Made by a program: the position numbers and the translations under genes. Shown here one piece after another: positions 47,923 through 56,069 of a DNA stretch of 64,000 bases. Numbering within the stretch: the stretch's first letter is position 1; every line of letters begins with the position of its first letter. This stretch comes from SZUA-36 sp963749115 (GTDB lineage Bacteria > Pseudomonadota > Gammaproteobacteria > Xanthomonadales > SZUA-36), in NCBI GenBank assembly GCA_963749115.1, contig CAVVLP010000009.1, positions 14,740 through 78,739 on the forward strand, in the 5' to 3' direction. The notes beneath the pieces are model-generated. The model worked only from the letters and a program-made list of their open reading frames with translations. It ran no database searches and had not been told where the DNA came from.

Positions 47923-50628
47923 TTACTGAAACCTGTACTCTAGTTTCAGACCGTATGTCGTAAACGAAGACGCACCCAGGTATACGCCGGTGTCATCACC
48001 GGAGCCGGCAAGACCATTCGGGTAGGTGTCATACTCGGCATTGTAAGACGGTCTCGCCTCGAACAGGTTGCGGGCGAAGACAGATACGATCCATCTTCCG
48101 TCAGGGTCGCCGAGACCTGCTTTCAGGCTCAGGTCACCGTGCTCGTTGTACTTGACGATCTTATCGAAGCTCTCAACGTCAAGAATGTAACCATCTGAAA
48201 TATAACCGATCGCGTTAAGGTATAACTGGTACTTTCCAAACACCGGTATGCGGTAGTCTGCTGACATCACGAATTTCCAATCCGGTGTACGGGGTGCCTT
48301 TGAGCCCGTACGATCGATGAGCCCGCCTTCACTGGGGTCATCAGGGTCAAACGGGACACAGCCTGAGTTCGGATCAACCAGCTCAGCCGCGGTGCAGCCG
48401 GCGCGTTTGAAATCGGTCATTACCCCATCCATGAATGCACCCGACAGGCCCAGTAACAGTTGATCATTCGCCGCGTACTGCATTGAAAACTCCAGGCCAC
48501 GGACCCGCTGCCCTGCATTAATGCTCGCTGTTTTCTGGTCCGGGTCCGGGGAAAGCGCGTTGGTTTGCAGGTTGGGAATTTCAAGGTTGAACAAAGCTGC
48601 GTCATAGGCAAATCGTCCCTCCAGCAGTGTACCCTTGATACCCAGTTCATAAGATTCGGCATCTTCGGATTCATATCTGAATTCATCAATGTTATCCGGT
48701 ATGGATGTTTGGCCGGTATCAAAACCACCGATCTTGAACGCCTCGGCATACCGGGCATAGATCGACATGTTTTCATTGGGACGATAGCGCAGGGTCACCT
48801 GCGGGCTGAATTTTCCCGCAGTGAACGACTCGGCCCACGGCCCACCGAGCCTGCTTGCGTTATAGTCGGGTGCGGTCAGGCCGATGGCCCTCGCGTTCAC
48901 AGCCTGCCATTCCATCGGTATGTTGCGTGACCCACGGAAAGGCATGTACCAGAGACTCGCCCCCGGCGTGGGCGGAAGATAGATCCGGGCTGCTTCCAGC
49001 GCATCACCGGTGAGCTCAAAATAATCATCACCCAATTCACCCGCACTGACGGGTTCAACGTCATAGACCCACTCGGCACCATAGGCTACGGCGGTGGTGA
49101 ACTTGTCGATGTCGGCGTAACGCCCGCCAATATCGATTGACGCCTTGTCGTTGAAGAAGTTAAACGTGACCGTACCAAACAGGTTTTTGTACTCAACCTC
49201 TTCGGTGATCTCGTTATAGCGCTGCATCTGACGCACATTGGCACGCATGCTTGACGACCATGCAAACAGATCGGTTTTCTGCCAGCTTGCACCAATCATC
49301 CATTCGATCGGGCTATCCGGTGCCGAGTTGAATCGAAGCTCGGAGCTCTTTTGGTCATAATCCTCTCCCCTGGCCTGGAGGTTCATCAAGAAGGGTGAAT
49401 TGCTGTTGTCCAGCGCATAGTCGCGATCGTAATTATTCCAACCACTCAACCAGTTTGCCGTGACGCCGTTTTCAAAACTGTAAAACAATTCGAGATAGCC
49501 GTTATTGGCGTCGATATCCTGGTAACCGGACGTACTCTTATTTCTGTCACCCCGGGTAAATGCTTCAGCCGCCTCCCTGATATCAAGCGCCCCGAAATTG
49601 GAATTCTCCTCGCGGATATTGGCAGGCGGAACGTAGTAGGGCCCACCATTGCTGACACCCTTGTTACTGCTAAAACAGTCTGTATCAAGCGGGGTGAATG
49701 TTTCCGACCAGCCCGATCCAACCGGTGGGTCCGCCCAGACACTGCGCTCATTACCCGGTGGCACGCCGGGATCGTCTGTCGGCCCATTACGGCCGTATAA
49801 CATTGGCCCGTCCGTACGGCAAAGATAGGTGGTTTCTCCATCCCTGCGAATTTGCGATGCCCCCACTTTAAAAGTGATCTCGAGAGCCCCGGTGGGCTCC
49901 CATTGCAAAATCACCCGGCCACCGGTATTTTTGAAGGCTCCGAGGTTTTCGTGCGAAATGACGTCTTTCAAATAACCGTCGGTATTATCGTATTTGCCGG
50001 AGACCCGGATACCCCATGTATCACCGAGCGGTCCGCCCGCACCGAAATCGACCGCTTGGGTATTGTTGTTGGCCAGTTCGACATCGAGGTTTGATTGCCA
50101 GGTTTCAGTTGGCCTGCGGCTTCGGATATTGATCGCGCCAGCAGTTGCATTCTGACCGAAATACACGGGTTGTGGCCCCTTCAGGACCTCGACACTTTCC
50201 AGGTCCATGAACGCCATCAGTATCTGTGAGGACCGGCCGAAATGTATGCCATCAATAAAAATCGGCACGGCCTGGTCAAGTGTCAGGGCGTTACCCGTAG
50301 TCCCGATGCCACGTATTGAAATATCCTGGTCCTGGACGCGGGGCAATATCAGTACCGTCGGTGAATAATTCGCCAGCGCATCCATGTCGCGGAAACCCTG
50401 TTGCCTGATGTCAAATCCGCTATAAACCTCGATTGATATCGGTACATTCTGAATCGGCTCCACCCGCCGTTGTGCCGTCACGACGACTTCTTCGAGCGCA
50501 AGCGATTCGGCTTCCTGGGCTAGTAAAATTACCGGATTCAACAGCAGAAATGACGTGATGCTTACATACAACAAACCTGATATTTGCCTGGCGTGAGAAC
50601 CCACTGCGACCCCGTTTAGGGGCTTCAT
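47923..50628 (-). CDS. TonB-dependent outer-membrane receptor
   Basis: Outer-membrane active transporter of 901 residues. Signal region to about residue 38, then the TonB-box-like ALEEVVVTAQRR. The plug domain about 55-165 contains RDMDALANYSPTVLI and EVLKGPQPVYFGQNATAGAI. A 22-strand barrel follows and ends with the Phe-containing strand FTTYGLKLEYRFQ. No iron-siderophore marker is visible, so the substrate is open. Its start overlaps the exported cupin gene by 4 bp (ATGA), so the two are co-translated, and a divergent tripartite transporter lies beyond. Together they suggest uptake and periplasmic handling of an organic acid or aromatic compound (inference). Confidence 0.94.
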   Translation of the reverse strand: MKPLNGVAVGSHARQISGLLYVSITSFLLLNPVILLAQEAESLALEEVVVTAQRRVEPIQNVPISIEVYSGFDIRQQGFRDMDALANYSPTVLILPRVQDQDISIRGIGTTGNALTLDQAVPIFIDGIHFGRSSQILMAFMDLESVEVLKGPQPVYFGQNATAGAINIRSRRPTETWQSNLDVELANNNTQAVDFGAGGPLGDTWGIRVSGKYDNTDGYLKDVISHENLGAFKNTGGRVILQWEPTGALEITFKVGASQIRRDGETTYLCRTDGPMLYGRNGPTDDPGVPPGNERSVWADPPVGSGWSETFTPLDTDCFSSNKGVSNGGPYYVPPANIREENSNFGALDIREAAEAFTRGDRNKSTSGYQDIDANNGYLELFYSFENGVTANWLSGWNNYDRDYALDNSNSPFLMNLQARGEDYDQKSSELRFNSAPDSPIEWMIGASWQKTDLFAWSSSMRANVRQMQRYNEITEEVEYKNLFGTVTFNFFNDKASIDIGGRYADIDKFTTAVAYGAEWVYDVEPVSAGELGDDYFELTGDALEAARIYLPPTPGASLWYMPFRGSRNIPMEWQAVNARAIGLTAPDYNASRLGGPWAESFTAGKFSPQVTLRYRPNENMSIYARYAEAFKIGGFDTGQTSIPDNIDEFRYESEDAESYELGIKGTLLEGRFAYDAALFNLEIPNLQTNALSPDPDQKTASINAGQRVRGLEFSMQYAANDQLLLGLSGAFMDGVMTDFKRAGCTAAELVDPNSGCVPFDPDDPSEGGLIDRTGSKAPRTPDWKFVMSADYRIPVFGKYQLYLNAIGYISDGYILDVESFDKIVKYNEHGDLSLKAGLGDPDGRWIVSVFARNLFEARPSYNAEYDTYPNGLAGSGDDTGVYLGASSFTTYGLKLEYRFQ

Positions 50629-51761
50629 TCATGCTCCCCGTCTGCACGCCACTTCGCTACGGCTTTTTCAAACTCTTCTTTAATCTGTGGCAAATCCAGC
50701 TCCTTTTGATCTTCGAAACGCAGACCCAGGTTGGTCACAAGGTTGGGTGCATTGATTGCCAGGTAACGGGCCGGCTTGCCAGCCGGATTCAGGTGCTGGT
50801 GGTACCAGTAAATCGGTGGCACGAAGATCGTACCCTCATGCCAGTTCACGCCGACGCGATCTTCAAAACGCCCTTCCGGCCATGTGAGCGAATAACCTTC
50901 ACCGGAGAGCAAAAGGATAAAGGCATCACTGCTGTGGCGATGTGCTTTCTTATATGCACGGGGAGGTATTTCCGAGACATGCAACTCGATCATGGTGTTA
51001 CCGGACATGTCCCAGTGCATATTGGTTGAACCTTTACCCCGGTGATCATATTCGTCCAGTTCCAAGTCAAGTGCATCGGGTACCAAATTGGTGATTGTAT
51101 GGTTTAAATACGGGTGTTCGCTGCGTTGGAGATAGTCTTCTTCGGCATCGTACCGGTCGCGGAATTCGAATGGGTTATCAAAGATAAACTTCTCGTTGTT
51201 GGTGGAATTCATCATAAACGGAAAACTGGTAACGGCGACGACCCTTAGCGGCTCATCGCTATCATTGAAAAGTTGGTAGCGCGTATTAAGCGGAATCGAA
51301 AACAAACTCCGGTATTTGAACTCAATTCGCAGGGGTTGCTTCTGTTCCTGCTGAATAATAATGTGGCCCGGACCACCAAAGAAATACATGCCAGCCTCGA
51401 ACATATGGCGCTGTGGCTTTGTTTGACCCTTTGCGGGAATTTCAAGTATCCAGCCATCGGTAATCTGGTAGTCTGCCATTTTAATATAGAGACCATCGAC
51501 ACCGAACCCTTCCCAGGGTTTCAGAGGCTCCGTCCGGGCGTCCTGGATCACAAGACCTTCAAATGTCGGTATCTTTTCCTTGGCTTTCTCAAACCACAAC
51601 TCGTAAGGTGTATTCGTCGGACGCACGCGGGACATATTCGCGCCGAGTTGCTCCATGATCTTCGGGTTTGGGTCACCACCGGGGATTTGTTGCGAGTTCA
51701 GCTTATCAACAATTCCAACTGAAAGGATCATCACGATAAGTACTGAATTTTTGACGTTCAC
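50625..51761 (-). CDS. Exported bicupin protein
   Basis: Protein of 378 residues with an N-terminal hydrophobic signal (SVLIVMILSVGIVDKLNSQQ), so probably periplasmic. Two cupin barrels: the first about 120-215 (RHMFEAGMYFFGGPGHIII), the second about 270-350 with the metal motif KKAHRHSSDAFILLLSGEGY and the second His in PPIYWYHQHLNPAGKPARYL. The layout recalls ring-cleaving bicupins such as gentisate dioxygenase, but these are cytosolic and the first barrel lacks a clear His set. Function open: oxygenase, isomerase or binding protein. Co-translated with the TonB receptor through an ATGA overlap. Confidence 0.78.
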   Translation of the reverse strand: MNVKNSVLIVMILSVGIVDKLNSQQIPGGDPNPKIMEQLGANMSRVRPTNTPYELWFEKAKEKIPTFEGLVIQDARTEPLKPWEGFGVDGLYIKMADYQITDGWILEIPAKGQTKPQRHMFEAGMYFFGGPGHIIIQQEQKQPLRIEFKYRSLFSIPLNTRYQLFNDSDEPLRVVAVTSFPFMMNSTNNEKFIFDNPFEFRDRYDAEEDYLQRSEHPYLNHTITNLVPDALDLELDEYDHRGKGSTNMHWDMSGNTMIELHVSEIPPRAYKKAHRHSSDAFILLLSGEGYSLTWPEGRFEDRVGVNWHEGTIFVPPIYWYHQHLNPAGKPARYLAINAPNLVTNLGLRFEDQKELDLPQIKEEFEKAVAKWRADGEHE

Positions 51762-51882
51762 TGTTAATCTTCCCCGGATGTTATTCTCTGCATAAACTCA
51801 GAAAGGCCAAAAACTTCCAATCAGTTAATGAAAGGCAGTCTGCCAAGCTGAAGTTAAATGAAACCACTGACACTCAACAATC

Positions 51883-52965
51883 ATGAAAGAATCAGCGATT
51901 AAAAAAACCAGTATCGCGATCATTTTTTTTACTGCGCTAACCGCCCTGGCATTATACATTGATGTTCCGGGCAAATTCCGGACACCTGAGGCAAGCGATG
52001 CTTCAGGTGATGCGCCTGTTTCCTTTCTTGACGGGGCCGTATTACAGTGGATTATCCCTAACAACCCCGGCGGTGGTTACGACGAGTACGCTCGTCTTGT
52101 TGCCCCCTATATTGAAAAGTACAGTGGTGCACGTGTTCGTCTGAGAAACATCCCCGGTTCAGGCGGAATGCGGGCCATGGGTGAGTTGTTCAAGTCACCT
52201 GGCGATGGCCTGACAATCAGTATTATCAATGGAACCGGCATGGTCACCAGTCAAATTGCCGATATCAGCAACTCGGACTATCAGATAGGTGAATTGTCAT
52301 ACCTCGCGAGGATTGCTACCGATACCCGTGTACTGATACTTTCAGTGCAAAGCCCACATAGGTCATTTGCCGATATCTTAAACGCGGAGGTGCCACTCAA
52401 GATCGGTGCAACCGGCTTTGGTGGCAGTACCTTTGTCGATGCGGTAGTCAGCCGGGATCTGCTTGGTTTGAATGTGAATGTCATTCACGGGTTCAACAAT
52501 TCAGCTGCGATGCGACAGGCGCTGTTAAGGGGCAGTATTGACGGTACATGGAGTTCGTGGGGAAGCGTAATAGATCAGGTCACATCGGGCCATGCCAGGA
52601 TCGTGTTACAAGGCGGACGGACAAGAACTGCCGCTTTACCTGAAGTGCCGGCAATATTCGAGTTCCTTGATAAAGTTGCTGACCGGGAACCTGCCAGGGA
52701 CATACTGAATGCATGGTTGGCCTTGCACTCGGTTGGCCGCTGTGTTGCCGCACCACCCGGTATACCAGCCGAAAAACTTCGAATTTTAAGGGAGGTTTTC
52801 CAGCAGGCACTGAACGATCCACGGTTTCTTGATGATGCGGCGAAAGCCAGGCGTGCCGTAAACTATGCACCTGGAGAACAAATGGAGCTACTGGTTACGG
52901 AAACACTGGAAATGCCTGCTGAAATTCGGCAGTTTTTTATAAATGCCGTACGGAGCGAGTTGTAG
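51883..52965 (+). CDS. Tripartite tricarboxylate transporter substrate-binding protein (TctC/Bug family)
   Basis: Periplasmic binding protein of 360 residues. An N-terminal hydrophobic segment at 11-27 (AIIFFTALTALALYIDV) serves as signal or anchor. The Bug-family features are VLQWIIPNNPGGGYDEYARL, then RNIPGSGGMRAMGELF, DGTWSSWGSVIDQV and PPGIPAEKLRILREVF. Ligands of this family are carboxylates, aromatic acids and amino acids. The transporter gene follows after 31 bp; the TonB receptor and cupin pair is divergent across 121 bp, a likely shared control region. Confidence 0.88.
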   Translation: MKESAIKKTSIAIIFFTALTALALYIDVPGKFRTPEASDASGDAPVSFLDGAVLQWIIPNNPGGGYDEYARLVAPYIEKYSGARVRLRNIPGSGGMRAMGELFKSPGDGLTISIINGTGMVTSQIADISNSDYQIGELSYLARIATDTRVLILSVQSPHRSFADILNAEVPLKIGATGFGGSTFVDAVVSRDLLGLNVNVIHGFNNSAAMRQALLRGSIDGTWSSWGSVIDQVTSGHARIVLQGGRTRTAALPEVPAIFEFLDKVADREPARDILNAWLALHSVGRCVAAPPGIPAEKLRILREVFQQALNDPRFLDDAAKARRAVNYAPGEQMELLVTETLEMPAEIRQFFINAVRSEL

Positions 52966-52996
52966 TGATTTCATCTGCTGGCCAGCAAGTTTTCTA

Positions 52997-54997
52997 ATGG
53001 GTATCTTCGAGGCCCTTGTCAGTGGGTTTTTGCAGGCGACCAGCCTGCAGGTGCTGCCCTATTTGCTCGGTGGAGCCATGTTCGGCTTGATCCTTGGTGT
53101 GATTCCCGGATTGGGTGGTCATTTTGCGATGGCGATGGTCATCCCGTTCCTTTACAGCCTGAGCCCCCCTGCGGGTATCGCTTTTCTGCTGGGTAGCCAC
53201 TCAACCGTTGCACAGGGCGGTGGTTTGACCGCCATACTGTTCAGCACACCCGGTTGTGGACAGAATGCAGCCACATTACTGGATGGCCCGCCAATGCGAA
53301 ACAAGGGCCTGGCAGGTCTCGCCGCAGGCGCCTCGTTGACCGCTTGTTTTTTGGGTGCCTTATTTGGTGTTATTGCACTTGCGCTGTTGATACCGGTTTT
53401 ACAGCAGGTTGTATTGATTTTCGGGCCCGCTGAGATATTTGTGCTGATATTCCTGGCACTCACTTTTGTTGCGGTACTGGGCAAAGAGGACATCGTCCGA
53501 AGCTTGATCGCCGGCCTTGCCGGTCTTGCCCTGGCCATGGTTGGGCTGGAGAACATAACGAACCAGGAGAGGTTTACATTCGGTTTACTGGGTCTGGTTG
53601 ATGGACTGCCCCTGGTGCCGGTTATCCTCGGCTTGTTCGCGATTGCAGAGATGATTGATTTGTGGGTAGAGGGTGGTTCCTTGTCCGGAATACGCACACG
53701 GCGTCTATCAGCAAAAGACACTCAAAAGCAGATCTTCCACGGGATGGCAATGACCTTTAAACATTGGTGGCTGGTCTTGCGCTGCAGTTCCATTGGCACC
53801 GCCATGGGGCTCGTACCCGGTCTGGGCAGTACGGCTGCTGCTTTTGTTGCTTACGGACATGCCAAACAAACATCGAGATCCAGCGAGACCTTTGGCCAGG
53901 GAAATATCGAGGGGGTCATAGCCGCCGAATCTGCAAATGACTCGGTTGAAGGAGGTGCGCTGGCATCCACCCTGGCCTTTGGAATACCTGGAAGCTCATC
54001 AATGGCGATCGTTTTGACCGGGCTTTTTATCCTTGGTCTGCAAACGGGGCCAGCGATTATCAGCCACCACACCGACCTAATATTTGTCATGATTTTTACG
54101 GTGATCGTCGGCAACCTGTTTGGAACAATTGCGGGCATTTTCCTGGTCAACCCGTTGGCCAGACTGACGTCACTACCGGCTTCGGTGTTGGTTCCGGTGC
54201 TCATTTCGGTTATTTTTACCGGGGCATATGCTGTCAATAACTCAATTTTCGATATAGGAATCGTCGTCCTGTTTGGGATGATCGGTTATCTGATGAAGCA
54301 CCTGGGATATTCAAGATCATCCCTGTTGATTGGTTTCGTGCTGGGTGCCGTTCTTGAAAAAAATATGTTTCTCGCCATCCAGATTGACGGGCCATACTTT
54401 ATTCTGGAACCCATTCCAATGGCACTTTCGTTTGTCACCGTTGGTTTCCTTCTCTACAACCTGTGGACCATCTCCCGCCACAAAGCAGAAGCTGGTAAGC
54501 AAGCGTCGGTAAACCGTGGTAGGCCATACGAAATATATTTTATTTCTGCAGCAGGGATAGTCTTTACGATGGCCTTCCTGGGTGCATTGAGCTACGACTT
54601 TGTGCCCGCAAGAACGCCTGTTTTCATCCTTTTACCATTGCTGTTATTGACTGCTTTGCAAATCAACCGCAGCCGGATTCTAACGGTTAACAGACACGTT
54701 TCAGCAAAATCGGCCCGACCGGAATTCGCCAGGAAAAACCACCTGGGAAAGGTGCTGCAAATCATCATCTGGACAGTTCTGTTATTGGGCCTGATTGTGA
54801 TTGCCGGGCACTACGCCGGCATACTTCTATTCATGTTTCTGCTACTGAAAACTGTATCGAAAAGGGAAGCAACACTGGCCCTGGCAATCGCTGCCAGCGT
54901 GACACTGGTGTTGTACATACTGTTTGAAATTGTTTTCGATATCGAGCTTTATCGGGGCCTGGTTTACCGGTTTATCAACGGCTATAAACTGTTCTGA
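52997..54997 (+). CDS. Tripartite tricarboxylate transporter, TctA-TctB fusion
   Basis: Membrane transporter of 666 residues from ATG 52997; the frame is open to 52943 but MGIFEALVSGFLQAT gives the usual TctA start. The TctA part (about 1-500) shows GVIPGLGGHFAMAMVIPFLY, GGGLTAILFSTPGCGQNAAT, the mirrored second half LVPGLGSTAAAFVAYGHAKQ and AFGIPGSSSMAIVLTG. The last 150 or so residues (YEIYFISAAGIVFTMAFLGA to the end) form four more helices resembling the small subunit TctB, which is otherwise missing. So the two membrane subunits appear fused. It is the partner of the upstream binding protein. Confidence 0.88.
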   Translation: MGIFEALVSGFLQATSLQVLPYLLGGAMFGLILGVIPGLGGHFAMAMVIPFLYSLSPPAGIAFLLGSHSTVAQGGGLTAILFSTPGCGQNAATLLDGPPMRNKGLAGLAAGASLTACFLGALFGVIALALLIPVLQQVVLIFGPAEIFVLIFLALTFVAVLGKEDIVRSLIAGLAGLALAMVGLENITNQERFTFGLLGLVDGLPLVPVILGLFAIAEMIDLWVEGGSLSGIRTRRLSAKDTQKQIFHGMAMTFKHWWLVLRCSSIGTAMGLVPGLGSTAAAFVAYGHAKQTSRSSETFGQGNIEGVIAAESANDSVEGGALASTLAFGIPGSSSMAIVLTGLFILGLQTGPAIISHHTDLIFVMIFTVIVGNLFGTIAGIFLVNPLARLTSLPASVLVPVLISVIFTGAYAVNNSIFDIGIVVLFGMIGYLMKHLGYSRSSLLIGFVLGAVLEKNMFLAIQIDGPYFILEPIPMALSFVTVGFLLYNLWTISRHKAEAGKQASVNRGRPYEIYFISAAGIVFTMAFLGALSYDFVPARTPVFILLPLLLLTALQINRSRILTVNRHVSAKSARPEFARKNHLGKVLQIIIWTVLLLGLIVIAGHYAGILLFMFLLLKTVSKREATLALAIAASVTLVLYILFEIVFDIELYRGLVYRFINGYKLF

Positions 54998-55007
54998 ACA
55001 CGCCGTT

Positions 55008-55908
55008 TTAGCTGACCGGTTTCCTGGCCAGTATACGCATACGATGATGACCGGGTTTTGTGGGGGTACTTGGCAGGTCCTTTTCGAGCTGTCCCTGGTC
55101 TGGTGGCGCAAACTGTTCCAATTCAAATCCCTGGTGTAAGAATAGCTGGCGTAGTTGTTCGCTGTCCCGAAACACGTAGGTTGATCTCCCTGCCGCATAG
55201 TCAACGGCGAGCCGGCGAGCCAGTTTTGGCGCTATCCCAAGCCGGTCGAACTGCTCCTCTGCCCGGTCGTAGGCACGCTGACCCAGGGCATCAGCCTGGG
55301 CGTCGGTAAAACCATGCCGGCTGGAAGTGTCACTGGGTCTTGTTCTTTGAGCGGTTAATACTGCACCACCCGGTGACAGACAGTCCCACCAGACACCAAG
55401 AAGTTTCCTGCGCTCATCCATGTTAAAGAAAGGTAAAAAGGAATGCGTGCAGACCAGGTCGAAATGGTCCGGCTTACGATAATTCAGGATATTACCTTGA
55501 AATATATCGACATCCATACCCGTCCGGGTGGCGTACCAGCGATTTAATTTCAGCGGCGTTTCACACAGGTCCAGCAATGGTTAGCCGGGGTGTTATCTTG
55601 TGTCTTTTAGCCACGGCTGCAACGCGCGCCTGTAAAGCATAATCCGCTGCACCTGATATCAGGATTTTCGTGGCACCACCGCCTATAGCAATATCCAGTT
55701 GAGTGACCAGAAAATCGTCATCAGAGCGCATCGAGTTCAGTACGCCCAGCAGCCTCAGGGTTTGCCAGGCACCATGATAGGATCCGCAACCGCGACATAG
55801 TGTTTCCGACCACTGTCGGGCCAGCGGTGCACTTTCGGCAAGTGGTTCCTGGATATCCAGAGACACCATGTCCAATTTTGCCTGGAGTGGATTAATTTGA
55901 CCTGCCAT
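55008..55908 (-). CDS. Class I SAM-dependent methyltransferase-like protein, one frame break
   Basis: Two frames join near 55585 (one extra base) to about 299 residues. The N-terminal segment SAPLARQWSETLCRGCGSYH contains a Cys pair. The Rossmann-like SAM site is degenerate (DIAIGGGATKILISGAADYA), followed by ITPRLTIAGLCETPLKLNRW, then FDLVCTHSFLPFFNMDERRK and LSPGGAVLTAQR, typical late motifs of class I enzymes. The C-terminal KPGHHRMRILARKPV fits the last strands. Substrate unknown. It lies divergent from the cyanophycin-synthetase-like gene across 161 bp, and a second methyltransferase lies downstream of that gene. Confidence 0.7.
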
Positions 55909-56069
55909 AATTCATCGGCGTCCAAAGTCGGTTTAGCGGATAAGGGCAAGGATGAACCACCCGCCTATCTACGAGTGGCTAAGTGTACACGAGGAGAATA
56001 AAAATCTCTTTTGTCAGAATGGCCAAAGGATCGGGTATTATCCAAGTCAACTTGGGAATGGATTGAAGC

